This document shows positions 34,052 to 44,570 of a stretch of DNA of 64,000 bases, piece by piece (positions within the stretch are counted from its first letter, which is position 1; each line of letters begins with the position of its first letter). A model generated the notes under the pieces. The model had not been told where the DNA came from, did not search any database, and saw only the letters and a program-made list of their open reading frames with translations. Made by a program: the position numbers and the translations under genes. Origin of the DNA: JBKEDC01 sp047975205 (GTDB taxonomy: Bacteria; Bacteroidota; Bacteroidia; Bacteroidales; Prolixibacteraceae); contig JBKEDC010000021.1 in the NCBI GenBank assembly GCA_047975205.1, forward strand, positions 1 to 64,000. The letters are read 5' to 3'.

Positions 34052-36469
34052 TTATTTTGATGTTATAACTATACCGGCATCAGGCAATCCCTCTGAACTT
34101 ACGGTAAGTTTTATACTTCCTGCTTTCTGCGTACTTTTCACAATGACTAAAGCCCGTCCTTTCCATGCTTTACGTTCGGTGCCTTTATATGGCATTAAGT
34201 CTTGCATATTTGCATTATCTACTCCCACAATTTCACCTTCACCTTCCAATTTGAACTGCAATAAATTATCTGCATTAGGCTGGTGTGTACCATTCTTATC
34301 GAAAAGCTCAATGGTAATATATGATAAATCTTGCCCATCGGCTTTGATACTTATTCTATCTGCTGTCAAGCTCATATTACTTGCTTTGTCGGCAGTTTTC
34401 AAAATCTTAGGATCGACTTCTTCGCCATTAACTAAACCAACTACTTTAAGCTCTCCGGCTTGGTAAGGAATACCGATAACAGCTTTATATTCTTCCTTGT
34501 ATCCAGTTTTTCTTTCGGCCATTAACTTATTATTCAGGTATAAACGAATGGCAGGGTAGCGAGAATATATCTCTACGTCGATATTTTCACCTTCGTGTCC
34601 GTTCCACGTCCAGCTTTCCCATGTAGGCCATACCGACCAATATGTTTCGTGAATTCTTTTACCTTCTAAGCTTGGTTCTTTTACCGAAAGATAGAGCTGC
34701 TCTCCTGCATTCGCGTTATACAACATACTTCGATAATGGGAAATTGGTTTACGCCAACCTATTTGATCAACATCTCCACAGTAGGCACCATGCCACGGAT
34801 AAATATCTCTATCATAGTGTTGTCCGGGAGTCTCTCCATCATAATAATACCTACCGATTCCCGACTCTCCAAGGTAATCCATACCTGTCCAAACGAAATC
34901 ACCAAATATATAGCGATGTTTATCTACCATCGCCCAGTTTCTAAATGCTTCGCGCGGATATGATTCTGTTTGGATAATCATGCGTTCCGGAACTCGTTGA
35001 TGGTCTTCCTCTGCCTTGTGCATATAGTAATTATATCCCACAATATCGAATTGAGCCATTAAGGAATCGAACACACTCCAACCTTGACCCCAGCTTGCAT
35101 GTGCCGCAGTTACCGGACGACTAGGATCAAGCTCCCGAACATAGTCATTAAGCATCTTAGCTGTTTTCACAGCCTCAGGGCTTGTGCGTTCAATTATTTC
35201 ATTTCCGGTACTCCAAATAATAACCGATGGGTGATTGATATCTCTCAGCACCATCGCCGACACATCTGTTCGCCAATATTTATCAATTAAGGTTGAATAG
35301 TCATGCGGTGTTTTCGATTTTCTCCAACCATCGTATATTTCATCGATTACCAGCATTCCCAGTCTATCACAAGCATTCAATAAAGCCTCTGATGGCGGGT
35401 TATGCGCCGTGCGTACTGCATTAAATCCGGCGTCTTTCATCAATTCTATTTTACGCTCTTCTGCACGGTCGAATGCTGCTGCACCAAGAGCTCCGTTATC
35501 GCTATGAATGCAAGCTCCGTTCAGCAAAATTTCTTTGCCGTTAAGTTTAAATCCACCCTCAGCTGTATATGCTATCGTTCTTACTCCAAAAGGTGTATAA
35601 GCTTCATCTGTCACTTTCCCATTTACAAGAATTATTGTGTGAAGTTCATATAAGTAAGGGTTCTCTCTACTCCAAAGTTGTGGCGATGGTAATTCACCAT
35701 GGATAATTATTTCTTTCGTTGAGTTTGCCTCAACAGTAGCTTTAAGCTCTTTCTTCGTAACTATATTTCTACTTTTATCGAGTATCTCTGTCACGAGCAA
35801 CATATTCTTTGTTGATGATTCCGCATTGTTAATTTTCGCATTAATCTTCAACATGGCTTTATTATTTTCCACCTTTTCCGTAAAAACTTGCACTCCCCAA
35901 TTCGGAATAGAAACATTATTTTTAACTAGCAACCACACATGACGGTAAATGCCGGAGCCGGTATACCAACGACAATTCTTTTGTTTTGAATTATCCACCC
36001 GAACCGCAATAAGATTTTTCTCTCCAACTTTCAGGTATGGCGTAATATTGAACTCAAAAGAGGTAAATCCGTAAGGATGGAATCCAACCTTCTCACCGTT
36101 TACATACACCGTATTGTTCATATATGCTCCCTCAAAATAGATTGATACCTGCTTCTTATCCCAATCGACAGGAATATCAAAGGTTTTCCTATACCAACCA
36201 ATACCGGTGGGTACATATCCCCCATCATTTCCACTTGGATTATCTGAAGAAAATTCTCCTTCAATACTCCAATCATGCGGTAAATCCAGCAAACGCCATT
36301 CTTGATCATCGAAAGTAGTGCGTTCAGCTTGAGGAATATCTCCGAGCGAAAATCGCCAATTGAAGTCAAAGTTTTGTTTTCTAAGCAAGGTTACACTCCC
36401 TGTATCATTTGATTTACAAGCAAATAAGGAAGATAGCAATAGAATAGCTATAAGTTTTGTTTTGATCAT
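34052..36469 (-). CDS. GH2 family glycosidase, lipoprotein
   Basis: 805 residues. A lipoprotein signal (KTKLIAILLLSSLFAC) points to a membrane-anchored enzyme, unlike the GH2 at 31555. The N-terminal sugar-binding domain (FNWRFSLGDIP, LPHDWSIEGEFS) precedes the barrel, which has the acid/base Glu in STGNEIIERTS (about 422) and the nucleophile Glu in IQTESYPREAF (about 500). C-terminal Ig-like domains follow. A 289-bp gap separates it from the GH97 gene upstream, so a secondary promoter is possible, though none was found. Confidence 0.9.
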   Translation of the reverse strand: MIKTKLIAILLLSSLFACKSNDTGSVTLLRKQNFDFNWRFSLGDIPQAERTTFDDQEWRLLDLPHDWSIEGEFSSDNPSGNDGGYVPTGIGWYRKTFDIPVDWDKKQVSIYFEGAYMNNTVYVNGEKVGFHPYGFTSFEFNITPYLKVGEKNLIAVRVDNSKQKNCRWYTGSGIYRHVWLLVKNNVSIPNWGVQVFTEKVENNKAMLKINAKINNAESSTKNMLLVTEILDKSRNIVTKKELKATVEANSTKEIIIHGELPSPQLWSRENPYLYELHTIILVNGKVTDEAYTPFGVRTIAYTAEGGFKLNGKEILLNGACIHSDNGALGAAAFDRAEERKIELMKDAGFNAVRTAHNPPSEALLNACDRLGMLVIDEIYDGWRKSKTPHDYSTLIDKYWRTDVSAMVLRDINHPSVIIWSTGNEIIERTSPEAVKTAKMLNDYVRELDPSRPVTAAHASWGQGWSVFDSLMAQFDIVGYNYYMHKAEEDHQRVPERMIIQTESYPREAFRNWAMVDKHRYIFGDFVWTGMDYLGESGIGRYYYDGETPGQHYDRDIYPWHGAYCGDVDQIGWRKPISHYRSMLYNANAGEQLYLSVKEPSLEGKRIHETYWSVWPTWESWTWNGHEGENIDVEIYSRYPAIRLYLNNKLMAERKTGYKEEYKAVIGIPYQAGELKVVGLVNGEEVDPKILKTADKASNMSLTADRISIKADGQDLSYITIELFDKNGTHQPNADNLLQFKLEGEGEIVGVDNANMQDLMPYKGTERKAWKGRALVIVKSTQKAGSIKLTVSSEGLPDAGIVITSK

Positions 36470-36758
36470 AGTTTCTTATTTAATGTCAATTCTTATTAAG
36501 AAATAAGCATATTATTTGTAATTGGTTAAGTTATCATCTAAAAGTAGGTACATATTTCTCATAGTTCCTCGAATTATTACCTAAAGATGAGCATAATTTC
36601 TTCTGGCTTATCAAATTCTCATCCATGTATGGACATACATTTCATTTATTCATGCCATTTGTGTTTAATAATGAATCCCTTTTATTGTCGGCTACCCTTT
36701 TTCATCGAATAGCAAGGGGGGGTTCTCCATCTCAAAAGATGTTTTACCAATTCATCTC
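36470..36758. other. Gap inside PUL unit C without a gene
   Basis: 289 bp between the GH97 and GH2 lipoprotein genes. It holds a weak minus-strand -7-like TACTTTTA (36546-36539) and a run of seven G (36716-36722). No shared direct-repeat motif, clear terminator or coding remnant was seen. Confidence 0.45.
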
Positions 36759-38723
36759 TTATTTTGTTATTACCAGACCTCCGTTGCAAGGTATCGTAGC
36801 TTTAATTATTCTTGATTTCTTTAGTTTTACATGCTCTAGTGAGCCTTTTAAGTTGCTATCATCAGCATAAACACAAAGCTCATCTCCGGATAAAAACATG
36901 GGCAGTTCCACATCTATTTTCACATCGTTCTTTTGGGCATTAATTCCTACTACATACCACTTATCGGCATGACGACGTGCCAACACTACATATTTACCGG
37001 GATATCCGTCAATGTATTTTACTTCATCCCATGTTGATGGAACTTCTTTCATGAAATCAACTGCCCATTTGGGTGCATCGGTAAGGTTATTGGGTGCCAT
37101 AGCTGTGTGCTGCATAGCCGATTGGAATAATACTGCTGTTGCTAATTCAAACACATCTGAAGTAACACGAGTTCCTCCTCCCTTGCCTTTCTCATTGGTC
37201 ACATTGTAATATTTGTTTAGCGTGCTTCCTCCGAAATCCATGCTTGCCACGGCATTCCGAATAAAAGGATGCAAACAAGCATTAAATGCTTCTTTATCAT
37301 TAGCATCTTGTGTGAAGTTTAAGTTCTCACTGGCAAGAACGGCTTCATTTGCCACAAAGTTGGGATACATTCGCTCCCATCCTCTAGGCAATGTGCAACC
37401 ATGGAAAATAACTAACAGTCCATACTCATTAGCTTCCGATAAAATATCTTCATACAGCTGCATGGTCATTTGCTTATCGCTTCCGAAGAAATCAACTTTG
37501 ATACCCTTTATGCCTATGCTTTGCATCCACTTCATCTCTTTGCGACGAGCAATAGAGTTATTCATGATATTTCGCGGAGTTTGCGGAGCATCATTCCAAT
37601 AGCCATTGGAGTTATACCAAAGAAAAAGTTCTACATTTTTATTTTGTGCATATTTGGCTAGTTTCTCAATACCATCTCTTCCGATATTGTTATCCCACCA
37701 ATTATCTATCAACACCGATGACCAGCCCATCTCAGATGTGAAATCAATATATCGTTTCTGCTCATCATAGTTTATACTGTTGTCTTGTCCGATAATCCAG
37801 CTCCAACTGCCTAAACCATAGGTATATTTCTTTGTCGGTTCATACAACGGCTTCACCACATCATAAGCAATAGTTGTTTCCGCAATGGGCTTCAACGTTT
37901 CCCCTAAAGTAATTGTACGCCAAGGGGTTTCTCCCGGCAAGGAAATACCCGGGGCTACTGTTCCATGTCCGTTATAAGATTTTTCCATCGGATACCCAAC
38001 GGTATATCGTGCTCCTTTGCCTCCCATTAATCTGCTTGCACAATAATTACTGCTCACTCCTGTTTCTGAAATCAGTACCCAGCCATTATCATTATTGCGG
38101 AATAGGCATGGGAAGGTATAGCCTTGATCATAACTTCCATTCTTACCCATTTCATCATCTGCTACATAAGGTTCTTCATAACTTGGTTTTGTGCGCATCC
38201 AACCCACTTGAGGATCGCTCTGCGAGCTTAAGAAAGTTGTTGTACCTTTAGGAAATGCAAATCCTGTAATTTCCTTAAATATGGTTGCACAACGTGTATC
38301 TCCATGTTGAATGATGCCGTATTTAAAGGCTATATTGTTATTGCTCACATTGAAGGTCAAACTAATCACCGACTTCCCATTCTGCTCAAAAGTAAAAACA
38401 GCTTGATTGGCTTGATATTCCACGTTGGTCGCCTTGATATTAGGAATACTATAGCTATCAGAAACCTCTCTACGCTCTACTTTATCACTTAATAACAGCT
38501 TATCTGTAAAATCTCCGATATCCGTTTTCAAACCTAAAGGAGAATTCTCCACAAAAGGTTTTCCAGAGTAATTAACATTATAAAAAATCTTGCCACCCTC
38601 ATTGTGAATAGTAACCATCAGCTTTTTATCTGGACTGGATATGCTTTCTGTTTTTGCAACTATTGAAGATAGTCCGCAAAACAATAATAAGGCAGTTAAG
38701 ATTAACTTTTTCATTTTGTTCAA
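36759..38723 (-). CDS. GH97 glycosidase, retaining type (alpha-galactosidase or beta-L-arabinopyranosidase-like)
   Basis: 654 residues with a signal peptide. An N-terminal beta-sandwich (about 25-280), central (beta/alpha)8 barrel and C-terminal sheet fit GH97. GH97 has inverting alpha-glucosidases (SusB type, Glu base) and retaining alpha-galactosidases (Asp nucleophile). Here GIKGIKVDFFGSDKQ places Asp (about residue 410) where the retaining group has its nucleophile, and LPRGWERMYPNFVANEAVL follows. So alpha-galactosidase or the related beta-L-arabinopyranosidase activity is more likely than alpha-glucosidase; this rests on family knowledge. It follows the LacZ-like gene by 56 bp. Confidence 0.9.
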   Translation of the reverse strand: MNKMKKLILTALLLFCGLSSIVAKTESISSPDKKLMVTIHNEGGKIFYNVNYSGKPFVENSPLGLKTDIGDFTDKLLLSDKVERREVSDSYSIPNIKATNVEYQANQAVFTFEQNGKSVISLTFNVSNNNIAFKYGIIQHGDTRCATIFKEITGFAFPKGTTTFLSSQSDPQVGWMRTKPSYEEPYVADDEMGKNGSYDQGYTFPCLFRNNDNGWVLISETGVSSNYCASRLMGGKGARYTVGYPMEKSYNGHGTVAPGISLPGETPWRTITLGETLKPIAETTIAYDVVKPLYEPTKKYTYGLGSWSWIIGQDNSINYDEQKRYIDFTSEMGWSSVLIDNWWDNNIGRDGIEKLAKYAQNKNVELFLWYNSNGYWNDAPQTPRNIMNNSIARRKEMKWMQSIGIKGIKVDFFGSDKQMTMQLYEDILSEANEYGLLVIFHGCTLPRGWERMYPNFVANEAVLASENLNFTQDANDKEAFNACLHPFIRNAVASMDFGGSTLNKYYNVTNEKGKGGGTRVTSDVFELATAVLFQSAMQHTAMAPNNLTDAPKWAVDFMKEVPSTWDEVKYIDGYPGKYVVLARRHADKWYVVGINAQKNDVKIDVELPMFLSGDELCVYADDSNLKGSLEHVKLKKSRIIKATIPCNGGLVITK

Positions 38724-38779
38724 AGTTGTTTAATGTTAGAGTATTATACTAATACGTTCATATTTCTCAGTTCTACCGG

Positions 38780-41700
38780 CTAAAAGACATTCTTTATCGG
38801 CTTAATCACAAAATTAAACTTGTAATTTGCATAAGGTATGCGAAAATCTTCAAAAGGAAGGGCTCCCCAACTATTTACGCAACCCAAGCCCATCTGTTTT
38901 TTGTCTATACAGATAGTTACAAAATCGCTTTTTTGTACATCCGAAAAGTGTCTTTGGTCTTTATAATCTCCGTCGTCTAAAGATTCTTGCGTATAGTTTA
39001 ATGCTGATATCGAGTATGGATAGTCAGAAGTAAAGCTTACTCCCTCTCCATTTTGCATGGTTTGCTCCCACCAACGAACATCTGATTTTGTTCCGGTTTC
39101 TTGTGGTCGGATGTATGAGTAGGCTTGTTCATCAACTGTTTGCTTATATATCCCAAGAAATTCTGAATCCTTACGATCAGCATAATTCTCAACAGGTCCT
39201 CTACCGTAATATTTAATTGATTGATAAGCTTTAGGCATCTCCATAGTCATCCCGAAGCGGAACATATCCGGAATTTTCTGACTTGGACTCGCTTCTAATT
39301 GTTGAGTAACTTCAATAGCACCTTCATTATTTATTAAATAGCTTAACTTCAATTTAGCTCCAACATCCGGCATATCATACATTGCCTTAACTTCTATCAA
39401 TCCACCGGAAGTTACTGCTGATTTTAATGATTCTAATTTAACGTCAGGGTTTTTCCAGACCTTATATTTAGACTCTAGTTGTGCTCCAAAGTCGTTATCT
39501 GTCGGGGCTCGCCAGAAGTCTGGTTTGAGCACCGATCCGTCCTCAAGTATTCTGTTTCCATCAACAAGATAACGGCACAAGTATCCGCTTTCTCTATCAA
39601 AATCTATTGCAAAGTTCGCTCCCTTCACTAATAAGTAGTTAAAATCACTATTGTCTATTATGGGTTGTTCAACTATTTTGTTAGTTTCCTCCTTATTCTT
39701 AATTGTAATATCGTTATTTTTCCAATCTTTTACGCTGAACTGTTGTTTCGCAATTTCATATTTCGCAGGTAGCAATTGCTCTGCTCTTTTGAGTTTGTAT
39801 GACACATTTAACAATACTTCTTTGGCTTTAGTATCATCAGAAATATGAACACCTAAGTCGAGTAACACTTTTTGTTGTGGTTCTATATTCAAATCATTTA
39901 TGATGCCTGTTTGTTGCATCTTTCCGTCAAGCAAGATTTCCCATTGCAAATAAATATCATTCAGATTTCGGAAGGAGTATTCGTTATACACTTCTATTTT
40001 TCCTAATTTTAAATCAATAGGGGTTGTCCATATCGATTGATAGTAATATCCCACCTCATACATATGTGGATTTGGAATCCTATCTGGATTTACTAATCCA
40101 TTATCCAAGAAATTATTATCGCTGGCATCGTATGGGTTAAAATCACCTCCATAAGCATAAAAATCTTCACCTTCCTTATCTTTCCATCGAATTGATTGAT
40201 CAGCAAAGTCCCATATAAATCCGCCTTGATATAATGGGTATTTGCGAATCATATTCCAATAGATATCGAATCCTCCGCCTGAATTACCCATGGCATGAGC
40301 ATATTCGCACTGAATTAAAGGCTTATCATTGTCAGACTTAGCATATTGCTCACTTCTTTCATAGTCATAATACATCGGACAAAAGATATCCGTAAATTCA
40401 TTACCGTGTGCTTGTTCGTATTGTACAGGTCGGGAGTAGTCATAATCTTTAATCCAATTATAACAGGCTTCAAAATTAGAACCAAACCCGGCTTCATTCC
40501 CAAGCGACCATACTATAACCGAAGGATGATTATAATTTCTCAATACATTGCGCTCATTACGCTCTAAATGAGCTTTAGCGAATAATGGATTTTTAGCTAA
40601 AGTTTCATCTCCATACCCCATACCATGAGATTCTATATTAGCTTCTGCCACTACATACAGTCCATATTTATCACAAAGTTCATACCACAGATTATCATCA
40701 GGATAATGACAAGTACGCACAGCATTAATATTAAAACGCTTCATCATCAGAATATCTTGCTCCATGCGTTCAGGTGAAACAACATAACCGCCGTCTGGAT
40801 CTAGCTCATGACGATTAACTCCTTTTATCAATATAGGTTTACCATTGACACAAAGTTGGTTATCTTTCATTTCTACTTTACGAAACCCCACTTGTATGGG
40901 AATAACTTCTTTAACTTCTTTTCCACTCCTAAGAGTAGCAATCAGCGTGTACAAGTTTGGGGTTTCAGCCGTCCATTTATCTGGATTAGATACTTCCATG
41001 TTTACGATGTGAATACCTGAACCTGAGACTCCATCTTTTTCAACTATACTTCCTTCTGCATCCAACAACTGCAATTCTACAGAACTGCTTGCCGCTAAGT
41101 CAAGCTTAATTGCCAAGCTGCCATCAGTATAATTATTCACTAAATCCGGAGTTACTTTAATATCTCGAATATGCACATTATTTCTAGCAAACAAATAACA
41201 ATCTCTGCTTACTCCGGAGAATCTCCAGAAATCTTGATCCTCTAAATATGTTCCATCACACCAACGAAATACTTGAAATGCTATCAAGTTCTTTCCCGAA
41301 TGGAGATACTTTGTAATATCAAATTCAGCTTCAAGTTTGCTATCCTCGCTATATCCTACATATTTCCCGTTAACATATAAACTTATGTTTGATGTTATCG
41401 AACCAAAATGAGCTATTATTTGCTTACCCTTCCAGCTATTAGGTAGATTTATTTCCTTTCTATATGTTCCCACATGATTATTCTTTTCGGGAACTGTTGG
41501 TGGATCATTTTTATATTGATTGCGCCACCCATAACCATTATTCACATATTGCGGACTACCATAACCATTTAGTTCCCAAACACCCGGCACCTCTATACTA
41601 TTCCAATTTTTGTCATTAAAATTCAGTGTATAAAAATCTACCGGACGTTGCCCTGCATCTTTCACCCAATTAAACTTCCAAACTCCGTTAAGACTAAAAA

Positions 41701-41890
41701 AATTATCAGAATGTTCTTTTATATTCTCGATAGCCTTAGTCTCTGACTCATAAGCGAAAAAGGCACTACGCATGGGTAAGCGATTTTCTTCGTTTATTTT
41801 AGGATCTTGCCAATAATTTTTAGCGTTTAAGCCATTTGAAGTTAAAATCATCAATACAACAACTAAGCTGCTTATATATATTTGTTTCAT
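38780..41890 (-). CDS. GH2 beta-galactosidase, LacZ type
   Basis: 1036 residues, LacZ length. Signal peptide (about 1-23), then five LacZ-like domains: jelly roll (NGVWKFNWVKDAGQRP), Ig-like, barrel, Ig-like and C-terminal beta-galactosidase small-chain domain (from about 730, with LKPDFWRAPTDNDFG and KYYGRGPVENYADR). The acid/base Glu is in WSLGNEAGFGSN (about 465) and the nucleophile in CEYAHAMGNSGG (about 528). It removes terminal beta-galactose. It lies mid-operon in PUL unit C, 39 bp after the long GH51. Confidence 0.94.
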   Translation of the reverse strand: MKQIYISSLVVVLMILTSNGLNAKNYWQDPKINEENRLPMRSAFFAYESETKAIENIKEHSDNFFSLNGVWKFNWVKDAGQRPVDFYTLNFNDKNWNSIEVPGVWELNGYGSPQYVNNGYGWRNQYKNDPPTVPEKNNHVGTYRKEINLPNSWKGKQIIAHFGSITSNISLYVNGKYVGYSEDSKLEAEFDITKYLHSGKNLIAFQVFRWCDGTYLEDQDFWRFSGVSRDCYLFARNNVHIRDIKVTPDLVNNYTDGSLAIKLDLAASSSVELQLLDAEGSIVEKDGVSGSGIHIVNMEVSNPDKWTAETPNLYTLIATLRSGKEVKEVIPIQVGFRKVEMKDNQLCVNGKPILIKGVNRHELDPDGGYVVSPERMEQDILMMKRFNINAVRTCHYPDDNLWYELCDKYGLYVVAEANIESHGMGYGDETLAKNPLFAKAHLERNERNVLRNYNHPSVIVWSLGNEAGFGSNFEACYNWIKDYDYSRPVQYEQAHGNEFTDIFCPMYYDYERSEQYAKSDNDKPLIQCEYAHAMGNSGGGFDIYWNMIRKYPLYQGGFIWDFADQSIRWKDKEGEDFYAYGGDFNPYDASDNNFLDNGLVNPDRIPNPHMYEVGYYYQSIWTTPIDLKLGKIEVYNEYSFRNLNDIYLQWEILLDGKMQQTGIINDLNIEPQQKVLLDLGVHISDDTKAKEVLLNVSYKLKRAEQLLPAKYEIAKQQFSVKDWKNNDITIKNKEETNKIVEQPIIDNSDFNYLLVKGANFAIDFDRESGYLCRYLVDGNRILEDGSVLKPDFWRAPTDNDFGAQLESKYKVWKNPDVKLESLKSAVTSGGLIEVKAMYDMPDVGAKLKLSYLINNEGAIEVTQQLEASPSQKIPDMFRFGMTMEMPKAYQSIKYYGRGPVENYADRKDSEFLGIYKQTVDEQAYSYIRPQETGTKSDVRWWEQTMQNGEGVSFTSDYPYSISALNYTQESLDDGDYKDQRHFSDVQKSDFVTICIDKKQMGLGCVNSWGALPFEDFRIPYANYKFNFVIKPIKNVF

Positions 41891-41929
41891 TTATATTTAT
41901 TTGTAAAGTGATTCAATATTTCTTAGCGT

Positions 41930-44479
41930 TTATTGCTTTATTCTAATCACAGTAAGTGAATACGGTTCTAAAATAAGATTTCCGGTATTAACATTCACCA
42001 TTTTTGGTTTAGCATTAGTATCATCAGGAGCTCCGGAAAGGACAGTAGCCACTAAATTTGTATCTGGAATTTTCAAATTCGACAAATCTAATCTAGTACT
42101 CACGTCAACAGGGAGCAAGTTCACTAGCTTAACTATGATATCTCCGGTTTTAGAGTCTCGCACAATTGATTTTCCAATACGCTTTGTTAATTGAACATTA
42201 TCATCTGAGAGTTTAATGACAGAACCGACGTACTCATCACCGGAATTTTGTCCAAAAAGCTTTTGCGTGTAATATCCAACACCCGGTTTAACCTCAGTAT
42301 TATTGAAATATATCAAATCAGGATTCCATTGTGTAAACCCCTCTTTTGCTAATAACGGAGCGTAAGAGGTCATAGTAACCACATCTGCATTTCGCTCAAT
42401 ATTTGTTAAATGCAAAGCCTCTAGAAGAGCTGTTTCTATATTGTTTTTCCTGCCGGTCACATGAGCTGCATATTCCCCTAAATAAACCTTCGATTTGCTA
42501 CGATCATATTTATCATAGTAGTCTTGATTATGCAAAAACCATCCCGGAGGTTGATAATAATGTTCATCTACCATAGGTACTTCTAATTTAGTAGCAAAAT
42601 CCCAACCGGCTTTATAATCAGCTCCTTCTGAGAAAGGTCCCACTGTTCCTATAATTATAATATTGGGATATTTCTCATGAACAGCTTTATATATCATTTC
42701 GAAACGTTCTTTGAATACATCTGAGATTAAATCTTCGTTCCCAATTCCCAGATATTTTAGATTGAAAGGTTTAGGATGACCCGCATCAGCACGCATTTTT
42801 GCCCATTTATTTGTCTTAGGGTTTCCGTTTGCCCATTCTATTAAATCAAAAATATCTTGAATGTAGTCTTTCATTTTATTCATCGGAATACCACACTGCT
42901 GACCATATCCTCCGGCACCTGAATTTTGACAAGGAACTCCTGCTGCCAATACCGGTAATGGTTCCGCTCCGACATCCTCACAGAATTGGAAATATTCAAA
43001 ATACCCTAATCCCATTGATTGATGATATCCCCAAAGATTACGATCTTGTTTTCGAGATTCTAAAGATCCTATGGTATTCTTCCAATGATAAATATTGTCA
43101 ACACCATCGCCATGAGCTACACATCCGCCGGGGAAGCGAACGAAACGAGGTTTCATATCTGCAAGCGTTTGAGCCAGATCGGCACGCAAACCATTTTCAC
43201 GTCCCTTAAAAGTTTTTTCCGGAAACAATGATACCATATCCAAAGCTACGATACCTGTTGTCTGTGGAGCTATTTCTAACTGTGCATTTGCAGCACTCTT
43301 CTTTGCAGTGATAACGCCATGATACCTTTTCCATTCTGATGAAGACACCACTTTTGAAAGAAACTCTCCACACGATTCTCCTTTGTCATTTAACAGGTTA
43401 ATGTGCATCTTTTTCCCTTTACCCTGAATATTCTTAGCAAAAAATGACACATTATATTTATCGCCTGCCTTCAATGCAATACCATTATATCCCTCATTGA
43501 TAATTGCACCACCAATTTGCTTTACATCTAATACTGCATAATGTTTGTTATTTTTATGAATCGGACTTTTAGTTTCGATATTAAAATCAAGCTCATCTTC
43601 GTTATTTTTCTTCCAAGCAGTCTTTGCATTCCATTCCTTGCGATCTTTATTCGAAAATTCAAAGTCTCGATTACGCACTAGTTCCGCATATAAACCTCCA
43701 TCGGCTGAATAATTAATATCTTCAAAAAAGATACCAATAAGCGAATCACTAATCTTCTTTGTCTGAGCCGTATCGGCTTTTATTGTTGCACTAAATGGTT
43801 TTAGTTTTGCAAAACGAGTTTGATCATCCATAAAGGTTTCGCTGTTCACTACTTTCTTGTACTCCGAAAGCTGATAAGCCTTGATTAGACAATCTACCTC
43901 CGACCATTTAACTTCATGAACAGTCCCCTGCTCCTCTTTTCCCATGACATTTGCAACGACTCTTTGCTTAAGATCTGATTTTGCTATCGACTTAGCATCT
44001 GTATAGTGTTCAAAATCGGTTGTAGTTATAGCATAGCATCCTTTATGCGATTCTTTTGTACTTTCCCACGAAATAGTATAGATTCCATCTGAGAGGCTCA
44101 CACTTAAATTTTCACAATTATTGCCACTTGTTACGTAAGGATATGATTGAACTGTCCATTGAGTAAGATTTTCAGATGATGTATAAGCAAAAGCATTTAC
44201 GTCATCGTTTAGTGTCCAAACACACCGCCATACGTTATTAGCTCCTTTAAACAAAAAAGGATTGTACATTTTCTTCTGACTCCCCCAACGTCCGAAGTCA
44301 CTTTTGAGAAATGGATATCCATCTCCAACAGCATGCCAATTTATTTGATCTGTGCTATAAGCAAATCGCAAGCCATTTTCTCCATAGGCAAAAAGGTAAA
44401 CCTTCTGAGGTTCATTTGCCCGGGCAATTGTAAAGATATTCAACCCCAAAAGCAGTAAAATCAATAATCTTAGTTTCAT
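41930..44479 (-). CDS. GH51 alpha-L-arabinofuranosidase with degenerate GH43-like N-terminal module
   Basis: About 849 residues from the ATG at 44479, which begins a clear signal peptide; an ATG at 44503 would add eight charged residues. Residues about 25-215 look like the start of a GH43 propeller (VYLFAYGENGLRFAYSTDQINWH) similar to module 1 of the GH43 neighbour. But the base-Asp motif (RDPHIL) is MYNPFLF here, and the module is about 190 residues instead of 300. From about 240 a full GH51 follows: IGIFFEDINYSADGGLYAELVRNRDFEF, IGNEDLISDVF (acid/base Glu) and KVYLGEYAAHVTG (nucleophile Glu). The N-terminal module probably binds glycan instead of cutting it. Confidence 0.9.
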   Translation of the reverse strand: MKLRLLILLLLGLNIFTIARANEPQKVYLFAYGENGLRFAYSTDQINWHAVGDGYPFLKSDFGRWGSQKKMYNPFLFKGANNVWRCVWTLNDDVNAFAYTSSENLTQWTVQSYPYVTSGNNCENLSVSLSDGIYTISWESTKESHKGCYAITTTDFEHYTDAKSIAKSDLKQRVVANVMGKEEQGTVHEVKWSEVDCLIKAYQLSEYKKVVNSETFMDDQTRFAKLKPFSATIKADTAQTKKISDSLIGIFFEDINYSADGGLYAELVRNRDFEFSNKDRKEWNAKTAWKKNNEDELDFNIETKSPIHKNNKHYAVLDVKQIGGAIINEGYNGIALKAGDKYNVSFFAKNIQGKGKKMHINLLNDKGESCGEFLSKVVSSSEWKRYHGVITAKKSAANAQLEIAPQTTGIVALDMVSLFPEKTFKGRENGLRADLAQTLADMKPRFVRFPGGCVAHGDGVDNIYHWKNTIGSLESRKQDRNLWGYHQSMGLGYFEYFQFCEDVGAEPLPVLAAGVPCQNSGAGGYGQQCGIPMNKMKDYIQDIFDLIEWANGNPKTNKWAKMRADAGHPKPFNLKYLGIGNEDLISDVFKERFEMIYKAVHEKYPNIIIIGTVGPFSEGADYKAGWDFATKLEVPMVDEHYYQPPGWFLHNQDYYDKYDRSKSKVYLGEYAAHVTGRKNNIETALLEALHLTNIERNADVVTMTSYAPLLAKEGFTQWNPDLIYFNNTEVKPGVGYYTQKLFGQNSGDEYVGSVIKLSDDNVQLTKRIGKSIVRDSKTGDIIVKLVNLLPVDVSTRLDLSNLKIPDTNLVATVLSGAPDDTNAKPKMVNVNTGNLILEPYSLTVIRIKQ

Positions 44480-44570
44480 ATTTGGTTCTATTCGTTCACA
44501 CATAGATTAGAGCAGTCTATGGAGATTGCTCATTAAGAGTACAATATACTATTTTTCTTTTTTATTGATA

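Noticed and set aside
36470..36758. Fourth copy of the PUL direct repeat in the gap between the GH97 and GH2 genes
   Set aside because: TTTTTCATCGA occurs (36699-36708) but the second half-site 21 bp away is missing.
27660..44000. Many plus-strand frames of 60-130 codons across the PUL
   Set aside because: All lie opposite long, conserved glycosidase genes with intact catalytic motifs; compositions (Ile, His and Cys-rich) are typical of antisense frames.
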